DNA from: Macrothele yani
Lineage: Eukaryota > Arthropoda > Arachnida > Araneae > Macrothelidae
Direction: 5' to 3'
Assembly (NCBI GenBank): GCA_039090855.1
Contig: CM077010.1
Span: 44,596,905-44,660,904 of the forward strand
DNA length: 64,000 nucleotides
Part shown: positions 1-9,884 of the stretch, piece after piece
Layout: each line of letters opens with the position of its first letter
Numbering within the stretch: position 1 is the first letter of the stretch
Program-made: the position numbers and the translations under genes
The notes under the pieces: generated by a model
What the model saw: only the letters and a program-made list of their open reading frames with translations
What the model was told of the DNA's origin: nothing
The model's database searches: none

Positions 1-2
1 CG

Positions 3-614
3 AATCTTCCACAACCTGTCTCTGACTTCTCTCCCTCGCTTTCCATGACGGTCTGGTCAGCTTCCTCCTCTCATCTCTCCTCTCCGCTCGAGCGCAATCT
101 TCACTGGCGTTTCCTTCACCGTCGTCTCTCTGTTCCCCATCTTCTTTTTCGTATGTCGCTGGTCTCTTCTCCACTCTGCTCTTTCTGTGGTAATGTCGGT
201 GATGTTTACCACACCTATTGCCACTGCACCATCCTGCTACCGCTTCTCAATACTGCTTTCCGCCTGGCTGGCCTCATCGTTTCTCAAGACCTTCCATTCC
301 AAGCATATCCATGCCTTCTTTCAACAAAGCATCCGCCAATACGTCTACCAGATACCTGCTGTTTTCTATTTGTTCTTGTCAAACATGTCATTCACATGTT
401 TCATCAATCATAACGTTCTGCATCGCATCCACTTTCAATTCTTCAGGCCGGAAGTCGATTGCTATCGTGCTTTCGAGGCCGAACAGTTGCACGCCTTCGA
501 CTTGAATATAACACCGCCCTATCGTCGAATTCTCTCACAACATTTCACACCACCTGGGCCGAGCACTCAGGATGGTTTACGATGGCTGGGAATACTGTCC
601 GTCTCGCCATTTGA
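3..614 (+). pseudogene. L1/Tx1-like LINE, C-terminal end of the reverse transcriptase ORF
   Basis: Reading frame 3 is open from the window edge, broken by one TAA at 411-413, and continues to a TGA at 612-614. It shows a reverse-transcriptase-associated zinc-binding (zf-RVT-like) segment: an aromatic/Arg 'LHWRFLHRRL' stretch, then 'LFRMSLVSSPLCSFCG' and a downstream H..C ('YHTYCHC'), matching the Cx2C...Hx(3-4)C pattern at the C-terminus of L1/Tx1-type ORF2 proteins. The polymerase and endonuclease domains would lie upstream of the window. The fragment after the stop ends with 'FTMAGNTVRLAI'. The frame is unchanged across the stop, so this is a single nonsense mutation in an old copy. Clade assignment is from motif style only; another LINE clade with this finger is possible. 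Confidence 0.6.
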
Positions 615-2007
615 GTATATGTTGTGTGTGTGTTTTTTTTTTTTTTTTGTGTTTGGTTGCAGTAAGTCCAGTGTGTCTTTCGTTAGATATTTGTTTCACT
701 GTGCCAAGAGTGCTCTGTGTTTTTATTTTTTTTTCTGAGTAGCCACACTGTGGCAACCTACGTACGCATAGTTATGGTACCATGTTAACATTGTATTGTG
801 TTGTACATACTTGAGTTTCGCACCACAGTACGTGTTTTTTTCCCTTCCTATTGTGACCCCATTTATGATTAATGTTACTTGCCTGCTGTTTTCTGTAAAT
901 ATCGTAATTGTTTGTACGTACTTATACATAGTTATTGTAGTTTTTATCCGTGTTATAGGCGATCACGTTATTATCGTATCACTCTGCAAATGTGCTGTAC
1001 ATTTTTCTAGTGTATTCTTTCTTGTTCTCTGTATCAGCATGATGACATTGTACCTTTTTCATAACCTAGGGTCTGCACCTCTCTTGTAGATTTCATTTGC
1101 ATAGCTTCCCTGAGTGATAATTGTGTTACATGTGCATTTTAACGATATTAACCACTCTGAGTCGTTTTCAGAACAGAGTGTAGAACTGCGTCATCCTTTT
1201 CTTTCTTTCAATATGTTGAGCACAACATGACTTTTTTAAAGGTGGTATACTGTTCCAGAGACGTTGACTCATCAAGCTTTTGATTTTGTTTCTGCCAGGT
1301 TGTACTTACTGTTCTCTAATGTTTTTTTTTTTTTTAATCACCGTACCTAGTGTGTATTGTGTCTTTACTGTTTTCTTCAGTTTCCTTTTTTTACCCTCGC
1401 CAATGTCGAGTCATATTGTGTGTACTGTTAATTAACTTTATTTGTGTGGCAACATGTTGTACAAATTTCGTTTTTTCCTACATTGCATATTATATGTGAT
1501 TTTGCTAAAGAACATATTTTTATCCTGTAGTATGTCATTATGTCTTATTAGGTGAGTCGTGTTCTGTGACGATATTATCTCCGTTAGCATCCCTGTATTT
1601 TCTGATCCAAGTTCTTGTTGTGTCACCGACTTTGCGATGTTGTATCTTGTACTTTGTGTATTGGTTTTTGTTTATTACATACATCGTTGTATTTACTTAC
1701 ATTCTCTGTTCTAGCACACTCTCCCGAAATCATTTTGTTATTTGCTCTCATATGCTAAATATGCTTCCTGTGTTTCTCTAGTTGTATTTCACGTATTATG
1801 GGGTTGCACTTGACCCCAGATTCCTGTACCATTACGATACTCATAGAATGCTTGCCTGCATTCGTGTTTTTATTATTTTAATCTGGGTAGCTTTACCCTC
1901 CTTCGTGTGTACATATCATTATAAATGCCATGTGTATTTTTATGCTTTTGATAGGCGCGAACAATAATGATGTAACAGCCTATTTTCTTAAATAAAATTT
2001 GTTGAAA
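615..2007. other. T-rich stretch, possible LINE 3' UTR; no gene seen
   Basis: Low-complexity, T-rich sequence follows the LINE stop codon, with a TG run and a poly-T near 625-648. Short ORFs on both strands have no recognisable motif. An AATAAA at 1991-1996 lies just before the mariner fragment and could be the polyadenylation signal of the LINE's 3' UTR, which would make the UTR ~1.4 kb. That link is inference; nothing else supports it. Confidence 0.3.
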
Positions 2008-2757
2008 ACCACATGAGCTCAAAGAAGTTCATCTCACTAAGCGCGTTGACATCTGCGATTCGCTCTTGAAACGTGAAGAAAACGATTCATTTTTGAAACG
2101 TATGATAACAGGCGATGAAAAATGAATCGTCTACAACAACGTCGAAGTAAAAAAGATCGTGGAGCAAGCGTGATGAACCTTCTCAAAGCACTTCAAAAGC
2201 AGATATGCACGAAAGGAAGGTTATGCTGTCAGTCTGGTTGGATTTCAAAGGTATTGTGTATTTTGAATTGCTTCCAAGGGACCAACCCATTAATTCGGAC
2301 GTGTACTGTCGTCAACTGGATAAATTACGTGATGCAGTCAAACAAAAGCGTCCAGAATTGGGGAATCGCAAATGTATTGTGTTTCACCATGATAACGCAA
2401 GACCACGTAGAAGTTTGGTTACTCTTTAAAATTGTTGCAGCTTGGATGGGATGTGTTACCACATCCACCATATTCACCAGACCTGGCATCATCAAACTAC
2501 CATTTGTTTCATCCGTTGTAAAACGCCTTGAATAGTAAAATCTTCGTTGCTGATGAGGCTATCAAATCGTCCTTGGAACTGTTTTTTGCCGAAACAAACG
2601 AACTTTTTTGAGCCGGAATCATGATCTTGCCTGCGAGATGGCAAAAGGTCATCGAACAAAATGGAGAATATGTTGTTGACTAAAGCTTTTGCTTCCCATT
2701 CAAAATGCGCCTTTCATTTACACAGGAAGAAAACGCAATTACTTTTCGGCCAACCAA
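2008..2757 (+). pseudogene. Mariner transposase, 5'-truncated and frameshifted
   Basis: This is the central and C-terminal part of a mariner transposase (cut-and-paste DNA transposition, DD34D catalytic core). Recognisable pieces in several frames include 'ELKEVHLTKRVDICDSLL', 'ITGDEK' (first catalytic Asp), 'VMLSVWLDFKGIVYFELL', 'IVFHHDNARP' (second Asp), 'PPYSPDLAS' and the C-terminal 'RWQKVIEQNGEYVVD' ending near 2683. The right terminal inverted repeat reads ACTTTTCGGCCAACCAA and ends at 2757 before TA. The N-terminal helix-turn-helix half and left TIR are missing; similarity begins abruptly about 2008, right after the presumed LINE 3' end. Internal stops and at least two frameshifts make it dead. 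Confidence 0.85.
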
Positions 2758-3849
2758 TAATTCCTGTATTTAATAATGATTGTTGTTTCAATTTTGAAGA
2801 AATCCGTGTAGATATGCGGCTTGTAGTTTAAGCGACCTGTACTTCTTCTGAAAAGCAATGCGCAAAAAAAAAAAAAAAGTCGAAATGGGCTAAAAAAAAG
2901 AGAAAAGAGAAGCTAAAGGGGAAAAAAAGTGAAGAAGAAATGGTTAAATCCGATTTCGAGACCCACGTCACAGATTTTCCAACTCAGAAACGGCAAGATC
3001 GATGAAGCGGCGGCGCCATGATATTCCCTCTTCACTTCAGAAGACAAAATAAAGTACAAAATACTACGTGATCGCATACGTGGAAGTGTTGATTCAATCA
3101 CAAGTAGAACACGTTGAAAAACGTTAACAGAAATAAAAAAACAGCAAGGAAAAGTACACGAAAACGGAACAAAAACGTCTTGTTTTCTAATGCATGCTCT
3201 ATCTCTGTCAAACTTTTATTAGTTTAAAAGGCCACTAGAATGCGAGTTCTCGTCGCAAGGGAAAAAATTGGAATTCATGCAAGTAAATTCTACTCTTTAC
3301 TCGCAGACCTGAAAATCTGGTTCGTTACTCGTTACATGCTATCTATTTTGTGTTGAAATCATTAGCTTTTCTATTACTTCTCTTTTCGCTTTGGAATTAA
3401 GCCATTTGAAAAACCACTCCTGAGGATATTTCATCAGCTACTACGTCTTTTTTTCAGGTAGGAAACACTACATTTATACATGTGCTTGCAAGCGCGCGGG
3501 AGTATGTTTATTTCATCGACACCTGAGCTGAATAATTTAATAATCCTGGAAATCTCTTCGTAAAAGCGCTTTTGCGTCTGGAATGGCATTTTTTTCCTTA
3601 GTTAGAGTAACTTTTATTTAAAAGCACTCTTGGAAATAAACATGTTTACAGGCATTTATGTATAACACATAACACGTACGGTTCATTGCCTGCTACAAGA
3701 AATACCAGGACTCAGACAAAATGATAAAATTCCGTGAGTGTCAGCTGATCACAAATGCAGAATCATTAGGTGAGGAGCACATACGGGAAAATTTACTGAA
3801 GGCTTTTTTTAGGTTTAAGGAGCTATTCTAATAATTTCTGAATCACTGA
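2758..3849. other. Unassigned stretch
   Basis: A-rich then mixed sequence with an A-run near 2863-2877. I see no coding potential, RNA gene or repeat I can name. Confidence 0.4.
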
Positions 3850-3945
3850 ACCAGCGCTGTAAGACAAACACAACATCCATGCCTCACCGGGATTCGAACA
3901 TTTAGAACCCGGACTCCGTCGGACGAATGCCACAGGTTGTACTAC
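3850..3945 (-). repeat. Degenerate tRNA-derived SINE fragment
   Basis: A short remnant of the SINE family found throughout this window. It keeps 'GACAAACACAACATCCATGC', the reverse-complement B box ('GGGATTCGAAC') and the 'GGACGAATG' block. A small insertion after the B box duplicates part of it. The A-box half is decayed beyond recognition. Confidence 0.6.
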
Positions 3946-3964
3946 ACGACAGTGTCATCAAGGA

Positions 3965-4925
3965 CTTTTAGAGGCTTGTGGGAAATCCTGCATACAGAAA
4001 AGTTGCATGATGGGTAAAAGCCTTCAATGATGGACGCCAAAATGTGAAAAAATGAGCCTCGGCCAGGTCCTCCCAGTGCAAGTTAAAAACAAGTGAGTGA
4101 TGTTTCCGCGTTACTGGAGACAGATCGGCGCTTTACGATTCGTCATTTAGCCAATTAGACAGGAGTGTCGTATGTAACTCTGCTACACATTGCAAAGGAA
4201 CGCCTGGGAATGAGAAAAATTGCATCGCGATGGTTCCGCACGCTCTGACTATGATCCAGGAATGGCAAAGATACGAGGATGCTCGTATCCACTTGGAATG
4301 CTACGAACGCGAATAAGAAGCTTTCCTTCGTCGTATTATCACGCTAGATTAGACATGGGATACATCATATGGGTCAGAAATGAAAGGCCAACCTAACAAA
4401 CGGCGTCATTGCGGGTCACCGCGTAGATCCAAATTTCGTCAGAACACCAGCAATGGAAAGGCTATGGTTATTCTCGTGTATGACTGCGATGGCGTTATCC
4501 TGAGGCATGCCGTACCCCAACGCCAGACAGTCACTGCGCAGTATTACTTTACATTTTTTGGAATACAATCGGGGACCAGCTTTGAGAAAGAAGCTGATGC
4601 ACTTTATGCAGAACCTTCCCATCATTCTGCACGACAATGCTAGAGCACATGTTGCATATGCTGTGGATCAGTTGTTCACTCTGTGGGTATCGGAAGTGCT
4701 ATACCTCCGGCCGTACTCTCCTGTCTTGAGCTCTTGTGGCTTCGACTTGATCCCTGAAATGAAGGAACCACTTTGCGGCATTAAATTCAGAACTATCCCA
4801 GATATTCTTCACGCGGTACACCGCACTACATGAACGACCAAACGAACAGGCAATGGCAACGACGTCCCTATCATTGGCATCTGGTGTTACACAATACTGG
4901 AGACTACATTGAAGGACTGTAAAAA
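3965..4925 (+). pseudogene. Mariner-like transposase relic
   Basis: Heavily mutated mariner-family transposase, a different lineage from the copy at 2008-2757. Readable blocks: 'KVAWWVKAFNDGRQNVKK' near the N-terminal helix-turn-helix end, 'KAMVILVYDCDGVI', 'PRQTVTAQYY'-like residues, then 'IILHDNARAHVA' (second catalytic Asp, about 4620-4655), 'LRPYSPVLSSCGFDLIPEMK' in place of the usual third-Asp motif, and a C-terminal 'GDYIEGL'-like end near 4915. Multiple stops and frame changes. I could not define its terminal repeats, so the limits are approximate. Confidence 0.7.
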
Positions 4926-5309
4926 TTTAAAATAGGGATGCTTTTTGTAACTGTAGTAATTGTGCAGTTGCCACTGTTAAAATTCCAACCCTCGTGTTTG
5001 TTTAATCTGTTGTATTACACAGGGTGATTGTAAACTACTTCAACAAAACAAGTGGGTTTACAGTACACATCAGAACGAGCAATATTTGCAATGGAACCCA
5101 GGGTTGCATTCCACTCCTAGTGCCAGAAAAAAGCACGTTCAAAAACGTCCAGCAGGCACACGGAGTTCCAACCAGTGCATGAGATGCACAAGATGCAAAA
5201 CAGGTGCGCTGACTACGTGCGTAGACGATGAGGAGCAAACATTTAAAAAACGCAGTCGAACCCGTTCAGCGATAATACCGTGCGACCATCATATGAGAAT
5301 TGACGTATA

Positions 5310-5785
5310 TGTCTGACCGGCGCAGCGTACCGTGTGCTCCTGGAACAAGTGCTTCTCGATCTGTTGCAGTATGTTCCGCTCTCCACACGGAGGAACATTG
5401 TGGTTTATGTATAATGGGGCCCCAGCACACTTTGCTACTAAGGCCAGAAACTTCCTAAATGCGACATATCCCGGGCTGTGGATTGGACGCGGTGGATCTG
5501 TGGCTTGGCTTCCACACTCCCCTGACCTTAATCCACTGGACTTCTTCTTCTTCTTCTAGGGGAATATGAAAACATTAGTGTACGAGACACCTGTAGACTC
5601 CCTGGAAGATCACGTTGCGCGAATCGCTTTTGCTGCAGACAAGATCAACACCACGCCGGGAATTTACCAGAGGGTGAGATAGCCCTTCATTTGCCCGTGC
5701 GGGCTGTGCAGCGACGCCCTTGGAGTCAGTTTTAACAGCTCCTATGAGTCTTTCTCTGATGCGAATTGAATTGTAGAAATCATGA
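5310..5785 (+). pseudogene. DD34D transposase C-terminal half, decayed
   Basis: Catalytic half of the transposase belonging to the long-TIR element. It reads 'YRVLLEQVLLDLLQYVPLS', then 'MYNGAPAHFATKARNFLN', 'WIGRGGSVAWLPHSPDLN' and 'PLDFF', followed by 'MKTLVYETPVDSLEDHVARI' and 'TPGIYQRV'. In this family the second acidic residue is normally Asp in an H/Q-D-G-A-P-x-H motif; here it is Asn (YNGAPAH), so the active site is lost as well as the frame. A TTC run near 5543-5558 encodes an expanded phenylalanine stretch ending in a stop. The N-terminal DNA-binding half is not readable between 5131 and 5310. Confidence 0.75.
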
Positions 5786-5794
5786 ATTAGGTAT

Positions 5795-5958
5795 TGTGAC
5801 GTACCTGCCAGCAGGACGCACACGACATAAAGGCAGATAGGAATCAGAGTAAAACGTCTGCGTAGCTCAGTTGGTAGAGCGACTTGTTCCGGAATAAGCG
5901 GCCTCGGGTTCGAATCCCGGCGTAGACCAAAAATTACGGAGAAATTCACTTCGTTATA
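5795..5958 (+). repeat. 5' LTR of the TRIM
   Basis: 164-bp direct repeat paired with 6227-6390. A TATA-like CATAAAGG lies about 30 bases before the tRNA-like domain. Boundaries are set by the target duplication GTAT on the left and the primer-binding site on the right. Confidence 0.85.
5856..5928 (+). ncRNA. tRNA-like domain in the 5' LTR
   Basis: A 73-nt tRNA-like fold. The ends GTCTGCG and CGTAGAC form a 7-bp acceptor stem with one G-U pair; the D arm is GCTC/GAGC; the T arm encloses TTCGAAT. The A box TAGCTCAGTTGG (5863-5874) and B box GGTTCGAATCC (5907-5917) match pol III consensus. The anticodon arm is weaker (CTTG/TAAG around TTCCGGAA); a CCG reading is possible but uncertain. It is embedded in an LTR and repeated at 6288-6360, so I treat it as part of the mobile element and not as a functional tRNA gene. 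Confidence 0.75.
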
Positions 5959-5959
5959 A

Positions 5960-5972
5960 TGGCGCCCGAACT
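5960..5972 (+). other. Primer-binding site resembling that for tRNA-Lys
   Basis: TGGCGCCCGAACT, one base after the 5' LTR. The first 12 bases equal the well-known start of retroviral tRNA-Lys primer-binding sites. Position and sequence together make chance unlikely. The second TRIM locus has TGGCGCCGGAAC at the equivalent place. Confidence 0.75.
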
Positions 5973-6168
5973 ATCCGGATGACCCGGCCTTTCAAAATCT
6001 CGCATTGGTGTGATGTTCTTTCCACATCGCGAGACAGGAAAAATCAGAGAATTCCTTCTCCAGCGCTTCGAAAAATAAAAAAAAATGTGTGATGTTGCAT
6101 TCCACACAGCAGGTTGACTGAGAGTTCTCAAGTGCACGTTCTACAGTGGATGGTTGCCTGCAACAATT

Positions 6169-6196
6169 CATGGTCACGGCTGACCCGTGGGCCATG
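6169..6196 (+). other. Conserved hairpin before the polypurine tract
   Basis: CATGG pairs with CCATG and CACGG with CCGTG around a CTGAC loop, with a small internal bulge. The same 28 nt occur unchanged at 35678-35705 on the other strand, in the second TRIM, although surrounding internal sequence differs. This suggests selection on an RNA structure, perhaps for packaging or dimerisation; the function is inference. Confidence 0.6.
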
Positions 6197-6212
6197 CTCC
6201 CGGCCCTCTTTC

Positions 6213-6226
6213 GGGGGGGGGGGAGA
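6213..6226 (+). other. Polypurine tract of the TRIM
   Basis: An uninterrupted purine run, eleven G then AGA, abutting the TG of the 3' LTR. This is where plus-strand priming would occur in LTR-element reverse transcription. Confidence 0.75.
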
Positions 6227-6390
6227 TGTGACGTACCTGCCAGCAGGACGCACACGACATAAAGGCAGATAGGAATCAGAGTAAAACGTCTGCGTAGCTC
6301 AGTTGGTAGAGCGACTTGTTCCGGAATAAGCGACCTCGGGTTCGAATCCCGGCGTAGACCAAAAATGACGGAGAAATTCACTTCGTTATA
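6227..6390 (+). repeat. 3' LTR of the TRIM, with tRNA-like domain 6288-6360
   Basis: 164 bp, two differences from the 5' LTR. It contains the second tRNA-like domain, with A box at 6295-6306 and B box at 6339-6349, and is followed by the GTAT duplication. The first TTTT downstream of the element on the plus strand is at 6404-6407. Confidence 0.85.
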
Positions 6391-6557
6391 GTATGTCTAT
6401 TTGTTTTCACTGTTGAAGGATCAACGTAGATATGTAACTTTACTCTTTTCTGGAACTAGGATTGAAATGCGACCCTATGGTTCCATTGCAAATATTGTTT
6501 GTCTTGATGCGTACTATCACCCCTCTTGTTTTGTTGAAGGAGTTTACAATCACCCTG

Positions 6558-8520
6558 CATATAGGCAAGCCTTGTTTAAGATAGGAAAACAAAATTTTTT
6601 TAAGCGTTATTTTTCTTCAAGGCAAGGTTTAACACTATCTGATTGCAGCCCATACGAAAAAATTCCCTGTATCTCTGTCTTATAAAATAAATATCAATAA
6701 CTGTTGCGGGATAACTTATTACCCATTCCTATATTTTGTACCATATGATAATCAACGTTGCCTTAATTTATTCTACTAAAAACATATGGAAGATGAGAAA
6801 CAGCTTCTTTTCCATTCTGAGTTTGGTAACCTCAGGAAAAATCGCTTTCTGTTTTTTGTTTTTAATCTCCACTGATTAAGAAGCTTTGGCTTTAGAATAA
6901 GATTCTGACATCCAGAATATAAACTTTGTCAGACTTATCCTTGGTATGTAAAGATTTCAGGCATTCGGGCGATAAATACAAACTCTTCGGTAAATCTTTC
7001 AAAAATGTTCAATTACTGTAACGCCCTTAATGACTTTAGTTCCGAGAGTTGATCTTGGAGTACATGCTTCGCTGTGTAGTCATAACCAGATGGTACGAGC
7101 AGTCGTGACAATGATGGATGGTATTGTATCTCGTAATATTTCTTTTGAAGTATGCATTCTAAAGAATGTGTTCTCCATGCAAGCAGTGCACCTTAGTTTC
7201 CAAAGATCATCGTGGTGGTTTCGAAATCCATGAATCACTTCTGACACAGGTTATTAGTTTAGACTTTTACCAAAGAGAGAGAGAAATTCGGGTCATATGT
7301 AATCTCAGTCTACATCGTCATAGGTCTGTTGTTCTGCATCCACATGTAATTTGAACGATCTTAGCTTCCGATAAGAAGGGGGAAAAAAAGGTAAGCAAGC
7401 AAGTAAGAGCCACCAGTGGAACCACCGGAAACAGCCCCCTTGCATGAGGAGAGTGACGGATGCGCGTGCGGTTTCGAACATTAGGTAAGATAGTAAACAG
7501 CTGATTTGAAAATTGATGTGGATGTAATAAGTTGATGTAGACAGGAGCATTCTTCTTCCGAGAAGTACATTTAAAAAATCGATGAAAGCATCAGTAATAT
7601 TTAACGAATTCTTTTTCTAATTTTGTGAGGCAACCTGATTTTCAGAATTTATTTTCACGGAAGTATATTTATAACATTTATTTCATATTAATTCAACGAA
7701 TTTGAATTTAATGCATTTTTGAATGAGCCGAGCAATTGTATTTATTGGAAATTTGCGTTCAAATCATACGAACTCAGCAAAATGTATAACGTCGTGCCAC
7801 TTTAAATATCCTTCAAATGACGGGAATAAGAAGCGCGTTTCCTTGTTTTATCAACAGCCTTTACTGAGGTAGTGCAGGTATTGAACTCGAATAGCTTTAA
7901 CTGAAAGATTGATTTTAACTTAGTTTGTCAGTTAACAGTTTTTTGATTGGTTCGGGATTTTATACACTGTAACAAAACATTTCTGAAATTTGTTAGCCGT
8001 TTTCCGCAATTCCTTTCGTATATCAATTAATCATACTCCTGATACAACGTTTTCCGTGAAATGACGGAAAAAACACGAATTTTACGGATTTTTTTGGACG
8101 CCAGGGAAATTCCGAATGTTCAGAAACCTTTCCTCAATTCCTTTCTTCTATTGACGGTGAATTGCCGTTACTAAGAAGTATTTGCCAAGAATTCTGTATT
8201 TTCAGAAACTTTTCCGCAATTTCTTTCGTATATTAAAGCAAAATTCTGTTATCACTTTTTTCGTACCCATATGACGAAAAGATCCGGGTAATAGGAATGA
8301 TTCGCGAGAATACTTGAGCTTTGATTAGCTATTAAATTGATTGTATGATGTCTAATTAATAACAAGTAGCAATACACCAACTATACTAAAATAGTATAAC
8401 TATACTAGTAATCCGAAATTTCTTGGCATAGAATAGAAATCAAAGTTTCCAAGCTTTTGCACATCAAGTAAGGTTCAGTAGTCTGATCTTTGATGCTCTG
8501 CATCGTTGGGTGATGTCTGA
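6558..8520. other. Unassigned AT-rich stretch
   Basis: No ORF with a recognisable domain, no RNA gene. Between about 8050 and 8290 short phrases such as 'TTTTCCG' and 'ATGACGGAAAA' recur at intervals on both strands, suggesting an old degraded repeat, but I could not define a unit. Confidence 0.35.
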
Positions 8521-9733
8521 ACAATTAAGTACTCAGACTGGGTCAAAAAAACACATTTACTTACACTTTTAATTAACTACAATGTGATCACCTTCTAAGT
8601 AGTTCCCTTGAGATTGCATACACTTCTCCAACGGTGCTGCCATTTCAAGTAGCAGCTGTGGAACTCATAAGCTGAGACACTGTCCAAGGCCTGCGTCATA
8701 GCCTTTTGGACGTCTGCTGCTGTGTCAAAATAGCGTCCTTTCACAACTGATTTCAGTTTTGGGAATAAAAAAAGTCGCAGGGAGCCATGTAGGGTGAATA
8801 AGGATGCTGCTGCAGTGTCGCAATGGATTTAGAGGACAAATATTGGCGTACCGACAGTGCGGGATGGGATGGCGCATTACCGTGATGCAGGATCCAGTAT
8901 TCAGCAATGTGCGGACCCGCTTTCGAAGTCGTTTGAGAATTGATTTGTAGTAATGTTGATTCACAGTCTGTCCGCTCTTTGTGTACAATGCCTTTCGAAT
9001 CAAAGAAGGTCACAATCATGCATTTCACATTTGATTTCGTCATGCGAGCTTTCTTTGGTCTTGGGGATGTTGGCGTGCACCATTGCGAACTTTGCCGTTT
9101 TTGTCTCTGGATCGTATCGGAAAAACCTCACCAGTGATGAACCGGTTCAGTAAATCTGGCTATAATTCCACTTGTTCCAACAGATCAGCTGCCACATTTC
9201 GCCGTTCTTCTCGCTGTTGTTTCGTGAGATTTTTTGGAACCAATTTTTTCACAAATTTTTCTCATTCCCAGATCTTCAGTCAGCATTCGGCGAACATTTT
9301 CGCGATTTATGTACAGTCCTTCCGCTATCATTCTCACTGTTAATCGCCTATTACGTGGCACAACTTCACTCACCCGGGCTGTGGTGTCCTGTGTCCGTGT
9401 TGTTGTTGGTCGCCCACTCCGGTGTTCGTCTTCCACATTGGTTCTGCCCTCACAAAGCATTTTGTGCCAGCGGAAGGCTTGTGCTCTTGACGTTACCTCA
9501 TTGCCGAAAGCCTGCTGCAGTTTTCCGTACGTTACCGCCGCATTTTCACCGAGTTGCACACAAAAAAAGATGGCATACCTCAGCGCAGTATTCCGCGAGT
9601 CAATTTTCAAGCACACACACAACTTCACAGCCAAACAGCTACTACACACTGAGGCCTTCGAGGGTGCTGCCACTTCGGCTATGGGTGGGGTAAGATTCAA
9701 TGTCACACAAAATCAGTCTCATTACTTAATTGT
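8521..9733 (-). mobile_element. Mariner element with terminal inverted repeats
   Basis: Left end 8521-8540 and right end 9714-9733 are inverted copies of ACAATTAAGTAnTnAGACTG. The span of about 1.2 kb is typical for mariner, and the transposase on the minus strand fills it. The right end lies only 15 bases from the next transposon at 9749. A TA duplication is not clear at either end, so the outermost few bases may be mutated. Confidence 0.75.
8560..9706 (-). pseudogene. Mariner transposase (Mos1-like), frameshifted
   Basis: The N-terminal half is in one open frame (9706-9185): 'GENAAVTYGKLQQAFG', 'SRAQAFRWHKMLCEGRTNVE', 'DEHRSGRPTTTR' (helix-turn-helix and linker), then 'RLTVRMIAEGLYINRENVRR'. 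The catalytic half is split over two frames: 'KSNVKCMIVTFFDSKGIVHK' and 'GQTVNQHYYKSILKRLRKRV', then 'WILHHGNAPSHPALSVRQYL' and 'PYSPYMAPCDFF'. The second catalytic residue, normally Asp in HHDNAP, is Gly here, and frameshifts occur near 9180 and 8960, so the enzyme is inactive. The start is uncertain; conserved sequence begins near 9580. Confidence 0.85.
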
Positions 9734-9884
9734 CAGGCCACGTATATACACTGCTGGCCACCCAAAATGCAACACCAAGAAGGACACAAAATATCAAAAC
9801 CAGATTTACTGGACAAATAACAACAGATATAAAGATGAAACGATTGAGCTTACAGGCTCGTGCGACTTGCGGAACACGCAGACA

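Larger units (their letters stand above)
5795..6390 (+). mobile_element. Miniature LTR retrotransposon (TRIM) with tRNA-like domains in its LTRs
   Basis: Two direct repeats, 5795-5958 and 6227-6390, are each 164 bp and differ at only two positions, which implies a young insertion. They start TGTGACG and end CGTTATA. The flanking tetranucleotide GTAT occurs at 5791-5794 and 6391-6394 as a target-site duplication. One base after the left repeat lies TGGCGCCCGAAC (5960-5971), the canonical start of a tRNA-Lys primer-binding site. A purine tract (6213-6226) directly precedes the right repeat. The 268-bp interior has no ORF of note and no gag or pol, so the element is non-autonomous and must borrow proteins from an LTR element. 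Each LTR contains a 73-nt tRNA-like sequence with A and B boxes. It lies inside the DD34D transposon. Confidence 0.85.
5020..6557 (+). mobile_element. DD34D transposon with ~110-bp inverted repeats, split by a TRIM
   Basis: The ends are long imperfect inverted repeats: 5020-5130 and 6446-6557, both beginning CAGGGTGATTGTAAACT and matching across about 110 bp at roughly 80% by eye. The 596-bp miniature LTR element at 5795-6390 sits inside it; removing that insert and its 4-bp target duplication leaves about 940 bp, shorter than an autonomous element, so this copy had probably already lost internal sequence. The transposase remnant is described separately. No clear target-site duplication was seen outside the terminal repeats. 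Family: mariner-like DD34D group often annotated in arthropods through the DUF4817 helix-turn-helix; assignment is from motif memory. Confidence 0.75.

Noticed and set aside
5856..5928. A genuine tRNA gene on the plus strand
   Set aside because: The same sequence is repeated in each LTR of two TRIM insertions, the anticodon arm is imperfect, and no T-run terminator follows. A tRNA-like module in a mobile element explains it better.
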